A DNA stretch of 64,000 nucleotides, from the NCBI GenBank assembly GCA_023052935.1, contig CM041297.1, positions 106,197,563 to 106,261,562 of the forward strand, read 5' to 3'. Each line of letters opens with the position of its first letter. Position 1 is the first letter of the stretch. This DNA comes from Piezodorus guildinii (Eukaryota; Arthropoda; Insecta; Hemiptera; Pentatomidae). The position numbers and the translations under genes were made by a program. Positions 41,871 through 54,319 of the stretch are shown one piece after another. The notes under the pieces were generated by a model. The model ran no database searches. It saw nothing but the letters and a program-made list of their open reading frames with translations, and was not told the origin of the DNA.

Positions 41871-44800
41871 TACTTATAAATCTTCAGGAATGAATACCCT
41901 AAATTATAGTGGAAACCGTGGTTCCGTTCTGTGGTTTAAAAGGAGTTCGCGGAAAACAAGAATTGCGATATCATTTTACATATAGAGAGAAGAGAAGAGA
42001 AGAGATGGTCTACTGAAAACCTCAGATGATTTCTGATAGATAACTTGCTTGATAATCTGTCCGAAATAACCTTAATTGTTCATTAATCTTTGTTCTTATT
42101 CAGCATTGTAATGATTGATTGACAATCTGTATTCCATTAATCAGTGCAATCAATCATTTCACTTTAGATTCATGAGCTGTTCCGTTGTTCTAAGGAAAAT
42201 ATGACTTCCGTAGTGCTAGAAGTTAGTTCTTAGACAAAACATTCTTCTTATAGAAGAGGTCTTTTTAAATTTGGAGGAAGTCCGAGATCTAGTTTACTCA
42301 GCGATCATCCATCCTTCAGGAAAAAAACACCTGACTTAAGATCCATCAACGATCACAAGGCTTCTGGACAGTTAACACGTTTCAGGCAATTTTAACCTTT
42401 CATTTAACAAAACTAACCATACATAAAGAAGAGATATCTCTATAAATATATCAATGAGGGCTCGAATGACTTATCGCTGGAAAGGTTTTAGTAATTTAGC
42501 GTCTTGAAAAGTTAAGCAATGCGTTTTACTATATCTTTTTTATTTTATTAAATTCCCTGCCCTGCCTGTAAGGCAACACGGGTATTGCAACAGTGGGATA
42601 GTAAGCATGACTGCACAACTACCCACTGCTGCTATTACAGCGGTAACAACATTATCCTGTGCTCACAGGTCGCATCAGTCCCAAGATCGGCCACCGTCCT
42701 GCTCCGCTCCTCCTTTTATTACATAATATAAATTAAGTTACAGAACATATTTTATAAAAAATAATATAATAATAACTAGTAAATATAAACTGATAAATAA
42801 ATCATTTGTTATATCTAATTAACGAAATAATACTAACTAATTAACTAAACTAACAAACCAGAAATAAATAATTCATTTGTTATAACTAATTAGCGAAATA
42901 ATAAAAACTAACTAATTAACTAAACTAAGAAACCAGCTACTAACTAATTAATTACTTTATTATAAGTATTAAATGATAACCAATAAAGAACTAATAAATA
43001 AAATAATAAAAACCGTAGTGTCAAGATAAAATACCCTTTGGAATGGCGGAATATCATCTTATTGTAAGGACTTAAAGAAATATACTTTTAGAAATATAGA
43101 ATAATATCATTTTATTGTATAAAAATGTTTGTTTTTGTGAAATTTCTAATTTTTTCAAGGATTAGTCAAGTTTCTCTTGTTTATTAATATGTTTGTCAAA
43201 CTACAGTTTTACTTATTTTAATGTAGCTCATGTTGATCAGTGTTTTTTTTTGTGTAATTTTTGTTATCGTTATGAAATCCTCACATCTTCTTATATAGAG
43301 GACATTGGTGCATTATATGTATTATATCTGTTTTAAATAATGGACCTGTTATATAAAATCTAACTTTAACTAACACTGATTGGGCCTTACTACATAGCTA
43401 CACTATATTCTGAGACAATAAAAAAAAATAAAAAATAGTGTTAGAATCTTTTTAGGATTTCAACAATTAGTCGTTGGAATAGAAGTTCTTAAATAGCTTA
43501 TGTTTTTCATGCAGTTTTTATCACCGATGAAGGTGGACAAAATTCTGAAACTAGTCTATATTTAACCTTTGGGGTCTCAGATTACGGAAAAAAATATTTA
43601 AAAAATTATAAAAACTAATTAATTTTTTGACACGATTGGCCAGCGCACGCTGGTCAAACATCAAATTGATTTGCTAGAATCTAAAACTTCCCTTTTACAA
43701 GAACATTTTACGTTTCAAGTCCCAGAATAGGAGAAAAATAATACAAACAATCTAATAATGGCTTGAAATTGCTAAAACCTGCTAATAGATGTATTTGATA
43801 TCATTTAGGAAATTCTTGAAATTATAGATTGTAAAACTTTTTATTCGGAGATTTGTGTCTGAAAAAAATTATGTACCACCCAAAACGCAAATTCTATGTA
43901 ATATCTAAAGACTAGAAAGATTGATGAAATAGATCCTACAAACAAATCCTTAGGGTAACTGGGGGGTCATATAGTTTTTTGATATTCAATTGGGGCATAC
44001 ATTTACAAATTGTTATATTACCTCTACAGGTAGATTGCAATGTATATTCAATGACGAGTTTGGAAATATAATGTCATAACTGTCTCAGCAATGTTCATTG
44101 TTAAGTAAAAGCAAAAAGACTTTGCTCTAAATACACCTTAAACATAATAAATGTCCATCGAATAAAGATTATCCCACTGCAGGTTATTAGACACTTGTGT
44201 GAACAGGAATGATTCACTTTATTTATTTGTAAACACGGTATGATGGGAAATATTAGTATTAAGGGCCATGCCAACTAATAATAAAAAGGTGAAGCACTGG
44301 AAAATTCCAAAAATTTGACTTGACTTTTGTCCACTTAAATTGGTGATTTTGCCCACTGTGCACCGTATAAATTCAAAAGACTGCAAAGCTTATTTATAAC
44401 AGAGACCGTGACTGTTCTTTCGCTGATGGAGCGAAAGACCTGCGCTCTATACAAGTTGTAGCCGATCCGGAGTTTAGTGCCCACAACTCTTTTATATTTT
44501 TATCTCAGGTTGGAACAGTGAACGTTTGGAATATGACTGTGGTTAGCCGCTTCACTGGGCGCCAAAGGAATGAGATTTTTTTCTTCCACCAGCTCAATAT
44601 CATGAGCTCTCCAGCTCTGCTCTCTACACTCTCTTGGTATTAGTTTTCAATAAAAAAATAATAATAATAAAAAATTAAACTGTCCAACGGACCAAAAATT
44701 ACCTTTATTTAAAAATATGGACAAAACCACAATATCCTTACAATCAATCACAACTAAATTCAATAAGAACTGTTTGACCTCATAAATAAATTAATAAACT

Positions 44801-44980
44801 ATTTATAAGATAAATTTAAGAAATACAGATTTTTCATGGTGTCTTAGATAGGAGGAACAAATCAACCGATATGATTTCCATGTTTTGAACTGTTTCTTGT
44901 TAGTCTGTTTTTACTAGAACATTTACTTATACTTTTCATTTACATTACCTTATAACTATTTAGATTACCTTCAAGAACAT
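41871..44980. other. Unassigned intergenic sequence with one short tandem repeat
   Basis: No gene seen. At 42794-42945 an AT-rich unit of about 75-80 bp (CATTTGTTATA..AACTAATTAACTAAACTAA) occurs twice in tandem with several differences. 42550-42715 is GC-richer with no ORF. Confidence 0.4.
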
Positions 44981-44992
44981 TACCTTATACTT

Positions 44993-45261
44993 TTTTTTTT
45001 TTATTACATATTTATTGATATCTACAACTGTATTAAAAAAAATACATCAAGTAAATGTGATGATAAAATATAAAAATGTCATCAATTGCATGTAGAGACA
45101 CTACCCAGTGGCAGCACTCTAAAAATATTTTAAACTAGAAGGTCTCGTGGCCATCTTCTTTTCAGACGCCTCGGAGGATTGTCAGGGATCGTAGAGGAAG
45201 CAAGGACTGAAACTAATGGATTGGAGTGGGAATGGAGTTTGTCATGGAAGGAACGGTACCA
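44993..45261 (-). mobile_element. 5'-truncated Jockey-like LINE 3' end with TSD
   Basis: The minus strand ends RRLKRRWPRDLLV, the same terminal motif as the LINEs at 46.4 and 61.4 kb, then a 3' UTR and poly(A) (poly(T) 44991-45002). TSD ACCTTATACTT at 44982-44992 and 45262-45272. Confidence 0.75.
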
Positions 45262-45274
45262 ACCTTATACTTAT

Positions 45275-46135
45275 ATTTATTTACTTTCCTGCATTCGAAA
45301 TACCGAATTATAGTTTATTGCCGTATTATAGTTTACGAAAAAATGTATTATAGTTTATTTTGCAGGTTTTCTTTTTTAATTATGTATTCTTCGAGTATTT
45401 TTATATTTCAGTTTTATTTTCTATCAAAAATTTCATTTTATCAGAATTAAATTTATGCTATAATGTTATACTGTTTTATACCAAGCTCTGGCTGTAGTGT
45501 TGATATTTTTAGCATATTTGCATACGATTTATGTAAACAAAACTAAATATATTTAAAATAAAATCATTATCAATTATTCATAAACTATATGTGATTATGT
45601 TATTTTATGGAAATAATTAGCAAGAGCTAAATTTAAGAAATGACATATCCATTCAAAACTCTAGCAATATTAATTATTACATCATAAAATTACAATATTA
45701 GTAATTTTTAATTGATCACAAATAAACGCACTCGAAAAATTGGTGTATTGTGTGAATAAAAATCATTATTCCCTCCCCGAGTTAAGTTGTCGAGAAAAGA
45801 AGAAGATAAAAGGAAAGAAGTTGGATGAAGTGGTCCCCCTCTTTATTCACTTGTCAAGGAAGATCTTTATAACATATCTGACAGGCAAGTCTATATGTTC
45901 CCAGCCATTGTCACGGAAAATTTGACATTTCCAATAGAGTTCTATTCGCACTGGTTATACTTTTCTTTTTAGAAGTCTTCTTCCTTAAACGTTCGACTTT
46001 CTATATCTTTGTTGTGGTATTCTGAAATTTAATTTTTTTTTTTTGGGTTAATTTTTTTTTTTGTAAAAAATTCACATTTTTAGATTTTTTGTAGAAAATA
46101 ATAAAAGTGAACCTGTACTTCTGCAACTTAAGAAC
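45275..46135. other. Unassigned sequence
   Basis: AT-rich, no supported gene. Confidence 0.4.
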
Positions 46136-46139
46136 GGGT

Positions 46140-46290
46140 CAGTACATATTGAGATTCGTACTGTTTTACGGCCAATGGTCGTGCAAAGAGGTGATTAGGC
46201 CTACATCACCCTCGGCCGGCAGGTTTTCCCCAATTTCAGAGTACGCACATCATAGAGGCTGGGTAGTGAACAGCGTTTTTTTAAACTGTT
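46140..46290 (-). mobile_element. SINE-A distal fragment
   Basis: GAGATTCGTACTGTTTTACG, then GAGGTGATTAGGCCTACATC and TTTTCCCCAATTTC match SINE-A at 4.35 kb. The tRNA-like head is absent, and a LINE lies immediately to the right. Confidence 0.65.
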
Positions 46291-46302
46291 TTGACCGAGA
46301 AA

Positions 46303-47040
46303 AAAAATTATTTATTGCAATTTACAACTGTATTAAAAACACAATAAGTAAATATGCAGTATGAAGAAAAGACATGAAATGGTCTTGAGAAAGAACTACC
46401 CAGTGGTAGCACTTCACAAAGTATTTTAAGGCAGTAGGTCCCGAGGCCACCGTCTTTTCAATCGCCTCGTGGGGATATCTGAGGAAGATAATTTACGGAT
46501 AAGTGGGTTTGTGTGGGCAGGGAGTTTAGAATGAAAAGAGGTGTATCTATCACGGGCTATGTCTGCAACAAATGGGATGTTTAGGTCATTATGGAAGAAT
46601 TGATTTGTGACAAAATAAGGGGCATTTAGGATTTTGCGAAGGATTTTGGATTGCACGGATTGGATGCGGGAAGAATTATATTTATATGGTTTAGTAGAGC
46701 CCCAAAGCTCGATTCCATATGTCCAAATAGGTCTGATAATAGTGATGTAAATGAGTCTTTTGTAATACACTGGAAGTTTTGAACGTTTGTGTATTAAGTG
46801 TTGTAGTAATCGGTATCTTCGAGCAGTTTCTTGTCGTTTTATTCTTGTGTGATGGTTCCAAGTAAGGCACTTGTTAAGATGGAGACCTAGGTATCGGATT
46901 TGTTCTACAGGAGTAATGGTCGTGTTATTAAATGATACGGGAGAGGGGGAGGGAGGACAGGAAGTCATCGGTTTGCGATGAAGGTAAAGATGATTTGGTG
47001 GGATTTGTTGGGATTTATTTTAATCCTCCAATTACCGAAA
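46303..47040 (-). mobile_element. 5'-truncated Jockey-like LINE
   Basis: The 3' UTR and the last 180 codons of the reverse transcriptase ORF lie on the minus strand. The right edge is approximate. An A-rich AAATTAT string occurs at both edges but is too simple to count as a TSD. Confidence 0.7.
46426..46968 (-). pseudogene. LINE reverse transcriptase C-terminal fragment
   Basis: 180 codons open without stops: EQIRYLGLHLNKCLTWNHHT, IIRPIWTYGIELWGSTKPY, SKILRKILNAPYFVTNQFFH and the end RRLKRRWPRDLLP. This is the thumb and C terminus only. The palm with the catalytic YADD is missing, and the frame breaks just upstream, where a KSHxIxFT-like stretch lies in another frame. Closest in the window to the 58.9-61.4 kb LINE. 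Confidence 0.75.
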
Positions 47041-47079
47041 ATTTAAAAGGAGAACTTAAAAAAAAAATTATGAACGAAA

Positions 47080-48040
47080 TCTCAAATCACTATTATCATT
47101 TTCACTTATGGGACAGAATTTAATACTCTGTATAAATATATTGAAATAGAAGAAAGAAAAATAAATATGCCCTCTAACATGCGCGCTAGTCGACGCTACT
47201 CCACGTCTTAAAACGGTGAAGTTAGTTGCATATATCGAGTAACCGAAATCTTAACTAAACTCACAAGCTTGAAGATTAATGATAAAAGACTTCCAGAAAA
47301 TCTGCGCAGTCAAAGATGGTATTGTATATGACCAGAAGGACATAATTGATCATAACTTATGTCCTTTGACTTGTATTCTATTCATGGACTGTCCTGATTC
47401 CCAGAATGTTATTCCGATTATTATAACGATGTATAATAATCTAGATTTGAGATCCGGACTCAGGAATACTTGCAGGAAGTAATGGGATGATATACCATCT
47501 TAAAAGCAAAATATTCATCTTGATTCACTCTAAATACAACCCATAACCCATAGTTGTTTATATGTTTTTTAACCTAGATTAATTACTGTTGAAAATTGGC
47601 ACGTGGTTTTCAGGATTTCTTTTGTTTGCTCCTGAGCATTAGGCCTACCCTCCACCGGTAGCTATTGTTTTAAGTTCCGTACGAGCTTCAGAAATAATCC
47701 CCCAAGATGATAATAAACCTCTTCCTCCAAAACTGGCTCATGGAAAGATGTTCCATTGTCAATACCTCCCCCCTCCTCTCTTCCATACTCGCTCACTTCC
47801 ATTAGGCGAGTTTATGGTGAGTTTCGATTCAGCAGCGAACAATAGTCTCCCACCAGGCATTCGAATTCCAATTAAGCATTTTTTAGAAACTGAATACCCC
47901 ATTAAATCTTGCTTTTTAAGAATTCGAGTGAATAAACGTCAACAATGTATCTTTTTTTTATGCGTAGAATATCAATTAAAGCATTAGAGAGTAACGTATT
48001 TTTTGTCTTAAAATTGCCTCTAAGTTTTAAAGGTAATATT
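47080..48040. other. Unassigned sequence
   Basis: Short ORFs only, for example 47279-47482, without splice or domain support. Confidence 0.35.
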
Positions 48041-48044
48041 GTTT

Positions 48045-48330
48045 CTTTATTTAACATCACTTTATGCTCCTATGAGTAATCGGACTATGCTACAGAGGGA
48101 GTCCTATTTTTTTTCCGTTCAGGTTTGATCAGGATAGATCCTTAAGAAATACCTGACAGGCTCGGAACAACCATTTTATGTCCTCTCTGAAGAACGGTAG
48201 AACAAAGAATTTTCTCCCGGTTGCACGACAAGCCGTGTAGGCCCATGACCACGCGGTGTAATCTCCTGGAAGAATACGCTCGCGTTTCTCGATGAATTTG
48301 ATAGGGTAACGTCATCACTCCCTACGCCTA
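48045..48330 (-). mobile_element. SINE-B copy, distal part
   Basis: AACATCACTTTATGCTCCTA..GTAATCGGAC, GATAGATCCTTAAGAAATAC and CTGACAGGCTCGGAACAACC match the 57.3-kb copy. The head is not recognisable. Confidence 0.6.
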
Positions 48331-48334
48331 TTTT

Positions 48335-49895
48335 TGTGAGTTGCCTAACGGGTCTCACATACCAGGGCATTGAGTGAATCCCCATTTAATAAATATATCG
48401 ATGAATAAAGTTTCAAATTAGGTCATAGATAATTATTTAGTTTCACCCAAGATCTGATATTTGATTTAAAAAATCAGAATTGTTGAGTAGCAGTTTTAAG
48501 AAAGATGAAGCATGGCCAATAAGAGTAGATAGAGAATTCTAGAGGGTCGTAGAGCGGATAAGACAGGAGCATATGACAAAATCAGTATGTCAATCTCAAT
48601 CAGTAGTAGTAGTAGTAGTACTAGTAGTGAATATTCTAGTAGTAACATGTAGAACATTCACATTCTTTTTATTATTATTAATACAAATAGTCGCATAATT
48701 TATTTACGATTTCAAATACGGAAGGTAAAAGGGACTATAACATAATAAAGTTCACTTTAAGAGTCTCTGTACTGGAGATTCAAAGTGGGTATAGTTGAAA
48801 TCGAATAAAAGTTAAAAGTTAAGTTAGGAAAATCATATTTAAAATCGAAGTAATATGAAAATAGAAAGAAAATAATATATTTTTTAATTCCACGTCTTGA
48901 CATCGCGATGCGTCGTAAGCATGAATTCATCTGGATTTTTTTCATTAAGTTAATTCTTTTCTGTGTAGCCATCAGAGACCATTGTTTTTGTAGACCATTT
49001 TAGATTGTTTCCAGTGTTCCTAGTTTTCTTTTGCAACATTATTAGATTAAAATTATCCTTGTATCCTATATGAACTCATTAGTTTTTTATCTTAATGATT
49101 AAAATTAATATTCTTTATCTTCAATATATTACACTTGGAAGACTGTCATATTAGACCAGCATAAAACTCTACATTACTTTGAGTATTAGTGTAAGCTTAC
49201 GAAATTACTATTATGACAATATCCCGAGGTTTAAGGTGTAACCTATCCGCTATTGGATAAGTCTTTTGGTTTCGGGTCTATAATATTTATTGTGTAACAT
49301 TTTTTTTTTTTTTTTACCTTCAGTTTGACACTAAGAAGACAGTTCCCTTAAGTCGGGGATATTTTTTTTGTAAAATTAATTGTAACGAAACAAGTCAGGT
49401 TTTGCTACATTTATCAAGTGTTGGATCTTTTTTAGAACGCTCTATCTCAATCTCTGTCGATGTTGTTCGAATCAAAATTTTAACGACAATCCGCTGATTA
49501 TAAATTTAGTGAACAAAAATTGTTGTTCCATAATGTTTTTCGCTAGGACCTAACGTTCAAGAGCTATATTAGTTTTAGTTAACAAAGTACCGATGCCTAA
49601 ATGTACAGATGATTAGATACAGTATAGATGATTAAAAATAAATGTATTTTCTTTACTTTATCAATCCGCCCGTCAAAATCTATTTCTATGAATATATATG
49701 ATGATATGAATGAGATATATATACATCTCAATATGAATGAGAAAAGCAGTAAATATAGATTGACATATCCATGATCTATTCTTTTTCCAAGTCAGAAAAC
49801 TAAAGCCACATTTCTCACCTGGAAACGTCAATTTGAGGCTATAAGCCTATATATTTCTTACGATGTTTTAGATCATCTATGTTTATTTCAAATTA
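48335..49895. other. Unassigned sequence
   Basis: No gene. Contains a short AGT triplet run near 48604-48627 and AT-rich sequence. Confidence 0.4.
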
Positions 49896-49898
49896 TAA

Positions 49899-49899
<1 letters not shown>

Positions 49900-49942
<43 letters not shown>

Positions 49943-49960
49943 CTCATCATTGTTGTAATT

Positions 49961-50001
<41 letters not shown>

Positions 50002-50016
50002 CTCATCATTGTCGTA

Positions 50017-50080
<64 letters not shown>
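49900..50080. repeat. Compound (AT)n minisatellite
   Basis: Three (AT)n tracts separated by two near-identical spacers TTTCTCATCATTGTTGTAAT / TTTCTCATCATTGTCGTAAT, a higher-order unit of about 60-70 bp. Confidence 0.85.
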
Positions 50081-50081
<1 letters not shown>

Positions 50082-50099
50082 GAACGTTACTAAGAAGCA

Positions 50100-50430
50100 G
50101 GACGTAACTATAAAATGTTAACTTTTATTGCAGCTAGTTTGTTTGCCAATTGAATTAATATATTTTAGCACCAAAATCAATGCTGACCAAAGCAGATCAC
50201 GCGTTGAAGGTAAGAGATGTCGATGTGTCGGAGATGATAGAACTTTTTGTCCCACCGAGGAGAGCAAATATTGAAGAGGCTGTGCAAATGTTTGCGTTGG
50301 GGCTGGCCACTGCACGCCTCGTTGCCTTCAGCTGCATCCAGGGCCACCTATTTCCCATATCGCTCTTTTCAAGCCTATATTTATCAGTGAAAGCGCAAAT
50401 AATTATACAAGTTTTACAGTGATACACTTA
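50100..50430 (+). other. Unexplained GC-richer island, possible exon
   Basis: An 80-codon frame on + starts MLTKADHALKVRDVDVSEMI and continues ELFVPPRRANIEEAVQMFAL; the minus strand is also open for 76 codons. Putative splice signals are TATATTTTAG at 50160-50169 and AAG|GTAAGAG at 50210. A 40-base exon (50170-50209) or a longer one is therefore conceivable. I do not recognise the protein, and no flanking exon was found. A lone exon of a gene mostly outside the window, or a gene fragment, are the main options. Confidence 0.3.
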
Positions 50431-50884
50431 TTATTCACCCTAGATAATTGACAAGGAAGGGGTTGGTTGGGGTGCGTTCGTCAAGAAATAACACACTAAT
50501 AAGGCAAACTTATTTTATTTGTGTACGATTCTTCAGCCTAAATTTTGTTCCTTCATCAGAGATAAGGAAGACTCACCTTTAGTGGTATTTTGCTTGCGCA
50601 AAATGAAAGAGAAATAAACTCATTTTCGTCATTTAATGATTTATTTCCAGAAAGGAATATCCGCTGTACTCTCGGTTAACAACATTTGCAGTGTGTATGG
50701 CGAAGATTCCTTAGAAAAAGCACCGATTTTGTTAAATATTGCTATTAATAATTAAGAAAGTTTCTTTAAATTCTGGCTGTGTTTAACAGTACAGCTCTCT
50801 GTTCTTCATTAATAGGAGGCGTAGAGAGGCCCAGCTGCTTAGTGTCTTCCTCAGTGGACTTGGACAACAAAGTCGGAATAACCC

Positions 50885-50965
50885 AGAATTATTTTACTTC
50901 CTTAGAAAAATACTAGAGCCATCTGCCGGGTTATAAGACTCTCCACAACACCACTGGTGATTCCA
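50885..50965 (-). mobile_element. SINE-B head fragment
   Basis: ATTTTACTTCCTTAGAAAAA, CATCTGCCGGGTTATAAGAC and CACCACTGGTGATTCC match the head of the 57.5-kb SINE-B. Confidence 0.5.
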
Positions 50966-51271
50966 AAGGCCTATTATCATTATTTCACATAATTATTATA
51001 ACGTGGGATCAAATGATGTAATTATTTCATATTAATTAATTTTAAAAAATGACATGAAGTTTACAAAGATATTTTTTTTTTGCACTATGTCATTTTCTAA
51101 GTTATATTTTGATTTTACTACTTTTTTATTATTTTTAGATCTCTATGTATATATTCATGCATTATAAATATTTGTATAAAATCGTATCATTTTACGTATA
51201 TAATTGTATAGTTCTGCAGTGTAATTCATACAACATACTTGTCGTATTGTGTTCGTTGACAATTGAGACAT

Positions 51272-52550
51272 TGATTTCCAAAAGGTACTAAAGGACATTT
51301 TTTTTCAAAGTTAATTTTTTCACATATTTGTATTCTAATGGCTTAGTTTAGTTTTATTTAAATCCATCATCAAATTTTATCTAAAAAGCATAAAAACCAT
51401 TTAAAAAAGTATTTAAAATTGCATTTCATTCCAAAAGGTACTGTATCCATGTTTCGATCCAAAAGGTACTATATTCTATGTAAACAGATATAACCTTTCC
51501 TTTCATTTCCTTCCAAAAGGTACTATATTTCCTACTATACGGCAGAAGCACCTAATCCCGTAATATATCACCATTAATTTATTGTTTTCATCATTTAATA
51601 CATTTTTATTGGTTCATTTAGCACGTCTTGAATCTTGAATTTTGATCACTGATTTTAACCTAATAATCAGTTTTTAGGCTATTTGAAACAACTTAGTTGC
51701 GTCGCTTTGGTTCTTTTATGTTGTCGATTAAATTAAGTTTTTTCATAGTATTTCTTCTAGCAGCCACATAAATTTGGTTTAAAATTTTTCATAAAATCAC
51801 ATTTTAATAGAATAATGATATTTGATGCTGCAAATAGTTGGAATTACCATTCTATGAACTTGCTAAATTTGAGAGGGATATCCGTACCTGATCTAACTTC
51901 GTAGTCGATTTTTTTATGTAAAATAAAAGCTCAAAAGTTATAATTTATCAGTATCAATGGTTAAATATTGTTTACACGTCGTTAATAATATAGTTAAATT
52001 TTCCAAATTCACACAAATAGTAAATACAAGTTCAAAACAAACTTCATAGTTACATACTTTCTTATTATAGTGCCATAAATAGATAAATTGTCCTTTGAAT
52101 ATTCAATTCCTTTATGAATAATAGATAATCAATGTAATTACCAACAAAGAAAGATATTTCTCAGAAGGAGAATAAGGAAATATACATAACTTAGAAATTA
52201 ACAATATAAAGACGTTAGTTATCGGTAATGTTGTATCAGGAAGGTTATAGTGACTATTACCTACTTACGGCGTTGTATTCTTCCAAAAAGTACTATATCC
52301 ATTTTAATTCTTTCTAAAAAAGTACTATATCCAAGATTCATTCCAAAAAGTACTATATCCATACTATATTGTTTAAAATCATCTGAAAAGTGCAATAATA
52401 CAGAAAAATAAGTTGGCAGCACACTTAAAAATCAACTTTTGATTTTAATAAAGAAAGAATCACGTGAATTGGTCCAATAATAAATAAATAACAGATTTTT
52501 GCGTTTCCTGTAAAATTTTCTAAAGTGGATATAGCACCTTTTGGAAATCA
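51272..52550. mobile_element. Non-autonomous TIR element with eight iterated motifs
   Basis: 1279 bp, termini TGATTTCCAAAAGGTACTA (left) and, inverted, TGATTTCCAAAAGGTGCTA (right), 18 of 19 identical. They are flanked by ACAT at 51268-51271 and 52551-52554, a 4-bp TSD. The core TTCCAAAARGTACTATATCC recurs inside at 51429, 51457, 51511, 52281, 52311 and 52341, all in + orientation; several are spaced 28-30 bp. Both termini are themselves copies. No ORF. Iterated subterminal sites are typical of transposase-binding repeats in DNA transposons such as hAT or CACTA, but a 4-bp ACAT target with these ends does not let me assign a superfamily. Confidence 0.8.
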
Positions 52551-52554
52551 ACAT

Positions 52555-53535
52555 CGCAATTATGCTATAGAATTACAGAGTAAAAAAATTGTTTTAAGTA
52601 TGATTACTCATTTTAATTCAAATTTAAATGAAAATGATACTAATTAACTGATTTATAAGATCACTAAACATAACCAATATAAAACATATCATTTCTTCAC
52701 AGCAGCAAAAACGAAAATTATATTCATAACTATAAATCTCATGTTAAAAAAAAGAAAGAAAAAAACTGTATTTTTTATTCTCTCTCCTTTTAATATTATT
52801 TTCACTTGTGTAAAAGTAAAGTCTAGGAATAGTGTAAAAAAAAAAAATTAATAGAATTAAACTTTATGAGAAAAAAAATCAAAGAAATAAGAAGATTTGA
52901 ATAATTAAAAACTTAAAATTTATAAAGGAAAAAAAAGTGATATAAGCTCTTAATAAGTACGACTAACCAGGTCACGACCGCGAATCGAGTTTCTTTTGAA
53001 ATTCGTTTTTGTTTATTTAAAGGTACATTAATCCTTTAATTTCATCCATGAATACACCCTCTTGGATCAAGTCTCCAGCGGGACGGTTAAGTAATTTCTC
53101 TTTTATTTTTCTTCATTTTTTCCCCTCTTTTCTTTTTATTCTTTTCTTCTACGTTTTATTTTTAGTTTTTCATTAGCGGAAATTGAATTTTCCTCGTATG
53201 AAAACATTTTCATTTAGATATTGAAAAAGAAAATTTTTAAATTGGTTGCCAACAAAAAAATCATCAACTCATTCCAATGGAAACTGCTAACCGTATTTCT
53301 TAAGTCACCTTGTTATTTCTAATCAAGTTGTATTGGTATTTTATAAGTTGATAAACCATTTGAAAGAATATTATATACAATGAAACACATTTTTTACCAG
53401 ATCCTTTCACAAAAATAATCTATTTATGTATCGGTATTCTGAGCATATGTAGCAGATCATTTTAAATCTCTTATAAACTAGTGTAGGCATAAATATGAAA
53501 ACAAAAAGAAAATAAATAAAACGAATTTATATTAA
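52555..53535. other. Unassigned sequence
   Basis: AT-rich with many A-runs; no gene or recognised repeat. Confidence 0.4.
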
Positions 53536-53539
53536 TTGT

Positions 53540-53540
53540 G

Positions 53541-53588
<48 letters not shown>
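53540..53588. repeat. (AT)n microsatellite
   Basis: Pure AT dinucleotides after TGTATGTATA. Confidence 0.9.
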
Positions 53589-53589
<1 letters not shown>

Positions 53590-53590
<1 letters not shown>

Positions 53591-54310
53591 CTTCATCTCA
53601 CCCGATTCTACGAAGAGTTGAAGTGGCTTTGCCCTTCCTACCGTTGTAAGTACTTTCTGGCTTCCTTCCTCTTCCAAGTTCTCCAATCCCACCGTCCGTC
53701 TTACATATAAACGTATCAGATATGTTTCTTTTCAGATCCTCAGTCGACTCCCGGCAACACTCGTTCACGGCCTTCGAACATGTATATAACGCCCCGTCGA
53801 ACCGCAGCTTTCGACGGATCTTTCCTAATTCGATCCTCACCCTTATGGAACTCCATTCCTTCTTATATCCGTGACTCAAATACTTTTCCGACACTTCGGA
53901 ATCTCGTCTGTTCAATCACCTTCTGTCTCTCCAATTTTCGAAAAATCCTAATTAGTTTCCTCATGTCAATTAAAATTAGTTACGGAACAGATAGAAACGT
54001 TTATTTACATATATTTTATGTTATCTTGTATTTTGCACATGTTATATTACTTTTTAAAAAAATGGAAATTTTTTTTTTAACCAAAATTGTATATATGTAC
54101 ATATTCTCATTATGTTTATTATCTAATTTAATTTTCAGCATTATTGTTTGAGGCAGTTTTTTAATCTGTTATTATTATTTTTAATTTCTATTGTTTTTTT
54201 TTTTTCTTTTTTATACTCTAAGACCTTAAAGTTTTCATTTGGATTTTCTTATAATGTTATTCTAAAGGAACTAGTCCCTGAATAAATAAAGAATTATTAT
54301 TATTATTATA
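53590..54310 (+). mobile_element. CR1-like LINE 3' end
   Basis: Plus-strand piece FDGSFLIRSSPLWNSIPSYI then RDSNTFPTLRNLVCSITF is the reverse transcriptase C terminus. A long 3' UTR with GGAACTAGTCCCTGAATAAA follows, and the end is (ATT)n at about 54292-54308. Upstream there are frameshifts. Inactive. Confidence 0.65.
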
Positions 54311-54319
54311 ACGCTCAAA

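Noticed and set aside
46303..47075. TSD of A-rich AAATTAT around the 46-kb LINE
   Set aside because: Too simple a sequence to distinguish from chance; left unassigned.
47279..47482. 67-codon ORF as a host exon
   Set aside because: No flanking splice signals in a consistent phase and no recognised domain.
48604..48627. CRISPR-like or other spaced repeat
   Set aside because: Only a short AGT triplet run; no repeat-spacer array occurs anywhere, and none is expected in a eukaryotic window.
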